This document shows positions 34,363 to 36,901 of a DNA stretch of 36,901 nt, one piece after another (position 1 is the stretch's first letter; each line of letters begins with the position of its first letter). The notes beneath the pieces are model-generated. The model saw only the letters and a list, made by a program, of their open reading frames with translations. It made no database searches and was not told the DNA's origin. Source of the DNA: Prevotella sp. (GTDB taxonomy: Bacteria; Bacteroidota; Bacteroidia; Bacteroidales; Bacteroidaceae); contig JALFCG010000044.1 of the NCBI GenBank assembly GCA_022771265.1, positions 1 to 36,901 on the forward strand, written 5' to 3'. Made by a program: the position numbers and the translations under genes.

Positions 34363-36261
34363 TTATTTCTTTCTCGGCTTTCTCATAGCCCAGCCTTCCT
34401 CGCTGAAGTCAGGTTCGTCGTCCCTGAACTTAACGTCGTTGCCTTTGAAAAACTGGCGCCAGTCGCCACTGTTATCGTCCGTGAAGGTGTCTTTGCTTGC
34501 TCCGCGGCGCTTCTTTGGCTTTTCGGTGCCGTTCCTTGGTTCCGCCTTGCGCGACCTTTCCCTCTTGCCTTCACTGCCTTTTGCCTCCGACTTACGGCCG
34601 TGGCCTTTCTCGTCGGCATCGTTGCAGCGCACTTCACGTCCCTTGTACACAGTGCCGTCGAGTGCCCTCATCACTTTTGCCGCGTCTTTTTCAGGCACTT
34701 CAATATAGGAGAACTTGCTCAAAAGGTCGATATGACCCACTTCCTGCCTTCCTTCCACGTGCTTGTTGATATATTGCATCACCTCGCCCGGATAAAAACC
34801 GTCGGCCTTTCCAAGGTTGATGAACAGTCGGCGATAGCCGCTCTCAGCCTTTCTTGCGCCACGCTTTCTATCGCCACGCTCGCCTCTCTGTCCGCCACGC
34901 TCGCCCTTGCGCTCCTGTCGGGCAGACTTCGACGTAGGCTTCTCTATCTCAGGTGCATCGGCATAGTAGGCGAGGAACTTTCCGAACTCCATGCTGACTA
35001 TTTTCTTTATCAGTTCTTCCTTGTCCACAAACTCAAAATAGCGTTTGATGTCCTTCATGAACGGGTCGATTTCCTCGTCGTTGACGTCGGTTTTCACTAT
35101 TTGGTCCATCACCTTGTAGAGCTGCTTCTTGCAGATTTCCTTTGCCGAAGGTATCTCTCCTTCCACAAACGCCTTGCCAATCTCCTTCTCTATGGCACGC
35201 ATCTTGTGCTTCTCTCGTGTGTGGATAATGGATATTGAGGTGCCTTTCTTTCCGGCACGTCCTGTTCGTCCGCTTCGGTGCGTATAGCTTTCTATGTCGT
35301 CGGGCAATCCGAAGTTGATTACGTGTGTCAGGTCGTCAACGTCAAGGCCGCGTGCAGCCACGTCTGTTGCCACAAGAAGCTGGGTCAGATGCTGGCGGAA
35401 CTTCTGCATCGTCAGGTCGCGTTGCTGCTGGCTGAGGTCGCCATGGAGGCTCTCGGCGTTGTATCCGTCGTGTATCAGTTTGTCGGCTATCTCCTGTGTC
35501 TCGAGCTTTGTGCGGCAGAAGATTATGCCGAATATCTTCGGGTTGAAATCCACTATTCGTTTCAGTGCCAGGTATTTGTCCTTGGCATTCACAAGATAGT
35601 ATATATGGTTTACGTTCTCAGCGCCCTCGTTGCGGCTACCCACCACAATCTCCTTATACTCACGCAGATAGCTCTTTGCTATTTTCTCTATCTCCTTGCT
35701 CATGGTGGCAGAGAAGAGAAGGGTGTTGCGGTCTTCCGGCACTCCCTCAAATATCTCGTTTATACTGTCGGCGAAGCCCATGTTGAGCATCTCGTCAGCC
35801 TCGTCGAGAACCACATTGTTCACGTTCTCCAAATTCGCCTTTCCGCGGTGCATGAGGTCGATGAGTCGTCCCGGAGTGGCAACGATTATCTGTGCTCCGT
35901 GGCGCAGTGATCGTATCTGGTTTTCTATCGACGTTCCTCCATACACTGCCACGATGTTCACTCCCTTCATGTGTTTCGAGAAATCTTTCAGGTCGTCGGC
36001 AATCTGCAGGCACAACTCTCGCGTAGGGCTGAGCACCAGTGCCTGTGTCTCACGGCTCTTCGGGTCGAGTTTCTGCAGCACTGGAATACCGAACGCGGCA
36101 GTCTTGCCCGTACCGGTTTGTGCCAGTGCGATAACGTCGTTTCTGTTGCCAAGCAAATAAGGGATGACTTCCTCCTGTACGGGCATTGGGTTCTCGAAAC
36201 CCAATTCCTCAATGGCGTGGCGAATCTCTTCGCTGACGCCTAATTCTTCAAATGTCTTCAA
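34363..36261 (-). CDS. DEAD-box RNA helicase, DeaD/CsdA type with DbpA RNA-binding domain
   Basis: The frame extends to an ATG at 36336, but the promoter at 36294-36325 lies inside that extension, and homologues begin at K-T-F-E-E-L-G. I therefore place the start at TTG 36261, giving 632 residues. Helicase motifs are complete: the Q motif near PMPVQ, AQTGTGKT (47-54), PTRELCLQ, DEAD, SAT, VATDVAARGLD and HRSGRTGRAG. A basic Arg/Gly-rich linker is followed by a DbpA-type RNA-binding domain (about 475-550, RRLFINLGKADGFYPGEVMQYIN) and a Lys/Arg-rich tail. It probably remodels rRNA or structured mRNA in cold or ribosome assembly. Confidence 0.93.
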   Translation of the reverse strand: MKTFEELGVSEEIRHAIEELGFENPMPVQEEVIPYLLGNRNDVIALAQTGTGKTAAFGIPVLQKLDPKSRETQALVLSPTRELCLQIADDLKDFSKHMKGVNIVAVYGGTSIENQIRSLRHGAQIIVATPGRLIDLMHRGKANLENVNNVVLDEADEMLNMGFADSINEIFEGVPEDRNTLLFSATMSKEIEKIAKSYLREYKEIVVGSRNEGAENVNHIYYLVNAKDKYLALKRIVDFNPKIFGIIFCRTKLETQEIADKLIHDGYNAESLHGDLSQQQRDLTMQKFRQHLTQLLVATDVAARGLDVDDLTHVINFGLPDDIESYTHRSGRTGRAGKKGTSISIIHTREKHKMRAIEKEIGKAFVEGEIPSAKEICKKQLYKVMDQIVKTDVNDEEIDPFMKDIKRYFEFVDKEELIKKIVSMEFGKFLAYYADAPEIEKPTSKSARQERKGERGGQRGERGDRKRGARKAESGYRRLFINLGKADGFYPGEVMQYINKHVEGRQEVGHIDLLSKFSYIEVPEKDAAKVMRALDGTVYKGREVRCNDADEKGHGRKSEAKGSEGKRERSRKAEPRNGTEKPKKRRGASKDTFTDDNSGDWRQFFKGNDVKFRDDEPDFSEEGWAMRKPRKK

Positions 36262-36293
36262 GCTAAAATATTCAAAATTACGTAATTCGGCTG

Positions 36294-36325
36294 CAAAGTT
36301 ACCACTTTTTCTTGGTTTACACAAA
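36294..36325 (-). promoter_or_regulatory. Promoter of the DEAD-box helicase gene
   Basis: On the minus strand a -33 box TTTG (36325-36322) and a -7 box TAACTTTG (36301-36294) have a 20-bp spacer. The start point falls near 36287, about 26 nt before the TTG start at 36261 and downstream of the ATG at 36336. This site decides the start codon of the helicase. Confidence 0.7.
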
Positions 36326-36336
36326 CTTCTTACCAT

Positions 36337-36450
36337 TTATTTTTCCCTCACTCCCTTTTTCAACCAAATCTCAGTACCTGTTTACGAGACCATGCCTTTT
36401 TTCTGTAACCTAAATTCCGCAGCACTTTAGTTTAGCTTTCTTTTTAAGTT
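36337..36450. other. Intergenic stretch without recognised feature
   Basis: This pyrimidine-rich sequence lies between the helicase promoter and the insertion-sequence remnant. I see no ORF with coding character, no clear repeat and no promoter pair here. Confidence 0.5.
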
Positions 36451-36735
36451 CCTAGGCAACAAAGTATTGCCCAGGATTTTGCCATGTCAGATTTTTCACT
36501 TACCTTAGTGCTGCAAATCAAAACAAGCAAAAATCATCAATGACATGGCAAAGGTACAAATAAAATCTAAGGAAATCACTCCTTTTGGAGGAATTCTGCG
36601 TACCTGCAGCTCTGACACTATTCTGAGAGCGATTTCAGAACTGGCCACGGGCAATACGACCTATACATCCGACACAGTCAAGAGCTATGTGTGCCATATC
36701 AAAGCCATTTCCTATGATAACGAGTCGATTCATTT
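36451..36735 (+). mobile_element. IS1380-family insertion sequence remnant, left end
   Basis: The element appears to start at the CCTAGG at 36451. A hairpin follows at once (CCTAGGCAA 36451-36459 with TTGCCCAGG 36467-36475, one mismatch), then an inverted repeat of 12 bp (36478-36489 with 36541-36552), then the transposase start. No matching right end was found before the convergent gene that ends at 36752. The right boundary is approximate, as is the family name, which relies on the transposase start. Hairpins at IS ends can block incoming transcripts. Confidence 0.55.
36545..36735 (+). pseudogene. Internally deleted IS1380-type transposase
   Basis: The ATG at 36545 opens with MAKVQIKSKEITPFGGI, the usual N terminus of Bacteroidota IS1380 transposases. 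It then passes directly to CSSDTILRAISELATGNTTYTS, which in full-length members lies roughly 80-100 residues further on. Homology fades after about residue 60 (YDNES). The frame stays open to the window end, but beyond about 36735 it is antisense to another gene. The internal jump and missing catalytic part mean that it cannot be an active transposase. Positions in the full-length protein are from memory. Confidence 0.6.
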
Positions 36736-36751
36736 TCGTCCATTTTTAGTT

Positions 36752-36901
36752 TTATGCCACACCACCATATCTTTGACTAACATAGTTGTAAATGGTATCT
36801 CGGTAGTAGTTTATACTTTCTTCGCTATAACTCTCTGGAAGTTCTTGCCACAAAACATCACGTATGGTAATGATAAGAGTAGCACGAGTCGTTGGCTTGT
36901 C
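36752..36901 (-). CDS. C-terminal 49 residues of an unidentified protein, possibly type I restriction subunit HsdR
   Basis: The minus-strand frame enters from the right edge and stops at TAA (36754-36752). The encoded tail, with the stretches TRATLIITIRDVLW and ELPESYSEESINYYRDTIY and the end VSQRYGGVA, is helical and looks like real coding sequence. Its layout (a helix, an ELPESY-type link, then a helix ending in a YxYV-x-RY motif) resembles the C terminus of some HsdR subunits as I remember them. The fragment is too short for a firm call. Confidence 0.4.
   Translation of the reverse strand, partial: DKPTTRATLIITIRDVLWQELPESYSEESINYYRDTIYNYVSQRYGGVA

Noticed and set aside
34312..35238. 308-codon plus-strand frame opposite the DEAD-box helicase
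   Set aside because: It is Leu-rich low-complexity translation of the antisense of the helicase's Lys/Arg/Glu-rich region, not a membrane protein gene.
36262..36336. 25-residue N-terminal extension of the DEAD-box helicase
   Set aside because: The extension contains the gene's own promoter and is absent from the family's usual start.
36446..36456. Target-site duplication of the IS1380 remnant
   Set aside because: The right end of the element is not identifiable, so no duplicated flank can be compared.
1..36901. tRNA, rRNA, CRISPR array or riboswitch
   Set aside because: Reading both strands gave no cloverleaf, rRNA core, regularly spaced repeats or familiar riboswitch core; nearly all sequence is accounted for by protein genes.

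Overview
The window comes from a Bacteroidota chromosome, most likely a Prevotella/Segatella-type member of the Prevotellaceae. Four points support this: promoters of the Bacteroidota form (TTTG, 20 bp, TAnnTTTG); an arginine operon with the succinylornithine-type carbamoyltransferase; a Bacteroidota-style division cluster (FtsA with a long charged tail, FtsW and MraY with family-specific insertions, FtsI with a C-terminal PASTA region); and a glucan-utilisation gene block. The assignment rests on protein and promoter character only; no rRNA or tRNA gene was seen.

Left part (1-6611, + strand): the 3' end of a polysaccharide-utilisation block. It holds a 5'-cut GH16 endo-beta-glucanase and two secreted GH3 beta-glucosidases, which together would cut a beta-1,3 or mixed-linkage glucan to glucose. 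The second GH3 gene has its own promoter, and its leader carries a perfect 22-bp inverted repeat whose right arm ends on the A of the start codon. Then follow a 65-codon stub of a probable DUF6377-type regulator and a fimbrial-type lipoprotein gene with its own promoter.

Middle (6538-17677, - strand): one tightly packed operon of 13 genes, in transcription order argR, GNAT acyltransferase, argG, a PspC-domain peptide, argC, argD, proC, an XRE-cupin regulator, an AMP-forming acyl-CoA synthetase, proB, proA, argF' and yraN. All three proline enzymes are present; for arginine the kinase (argB), the deacylase and argH must lie elsewhere. The operon promoter carries an ArgR-box-like palindrome between its -33 and -7 elements, which suggests autoregulation by ArgR.

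Right part (17886-34168, - strand): a complete dcw cluster, in transcription order mraZ, rsmH, ftsL-like, ftsI, murE, mraY, murD, ftsW, murG, murC, ftsQ, ftsA, ftsZ, followed by yqeY. murF, murB and ddl are absent. The mraZ promoter has three contiguous 10-bp GTGGGG repeats, the expected form of an MraZ operator. Upstream is a DEAD-box RNA helicase with its own terminator and promoter; the promoter position implies a TTG start.

Right edge: an internally deleted IS1380-family transposase remnant, whose start codon sits in an inverted repeat, abuts the 3' end of a convergent gene, possibly hsdR, that runs out of the window. No tRNA, rRNA or CRISPR was seen. The best candidates for something new are the 164-bp inverted-repeat leader of the second GH3 gene, the acyltransferase plus altered specificity residue in the arginine operon, and the regulator/acyl-CoA ligase pair embedded in that operon.
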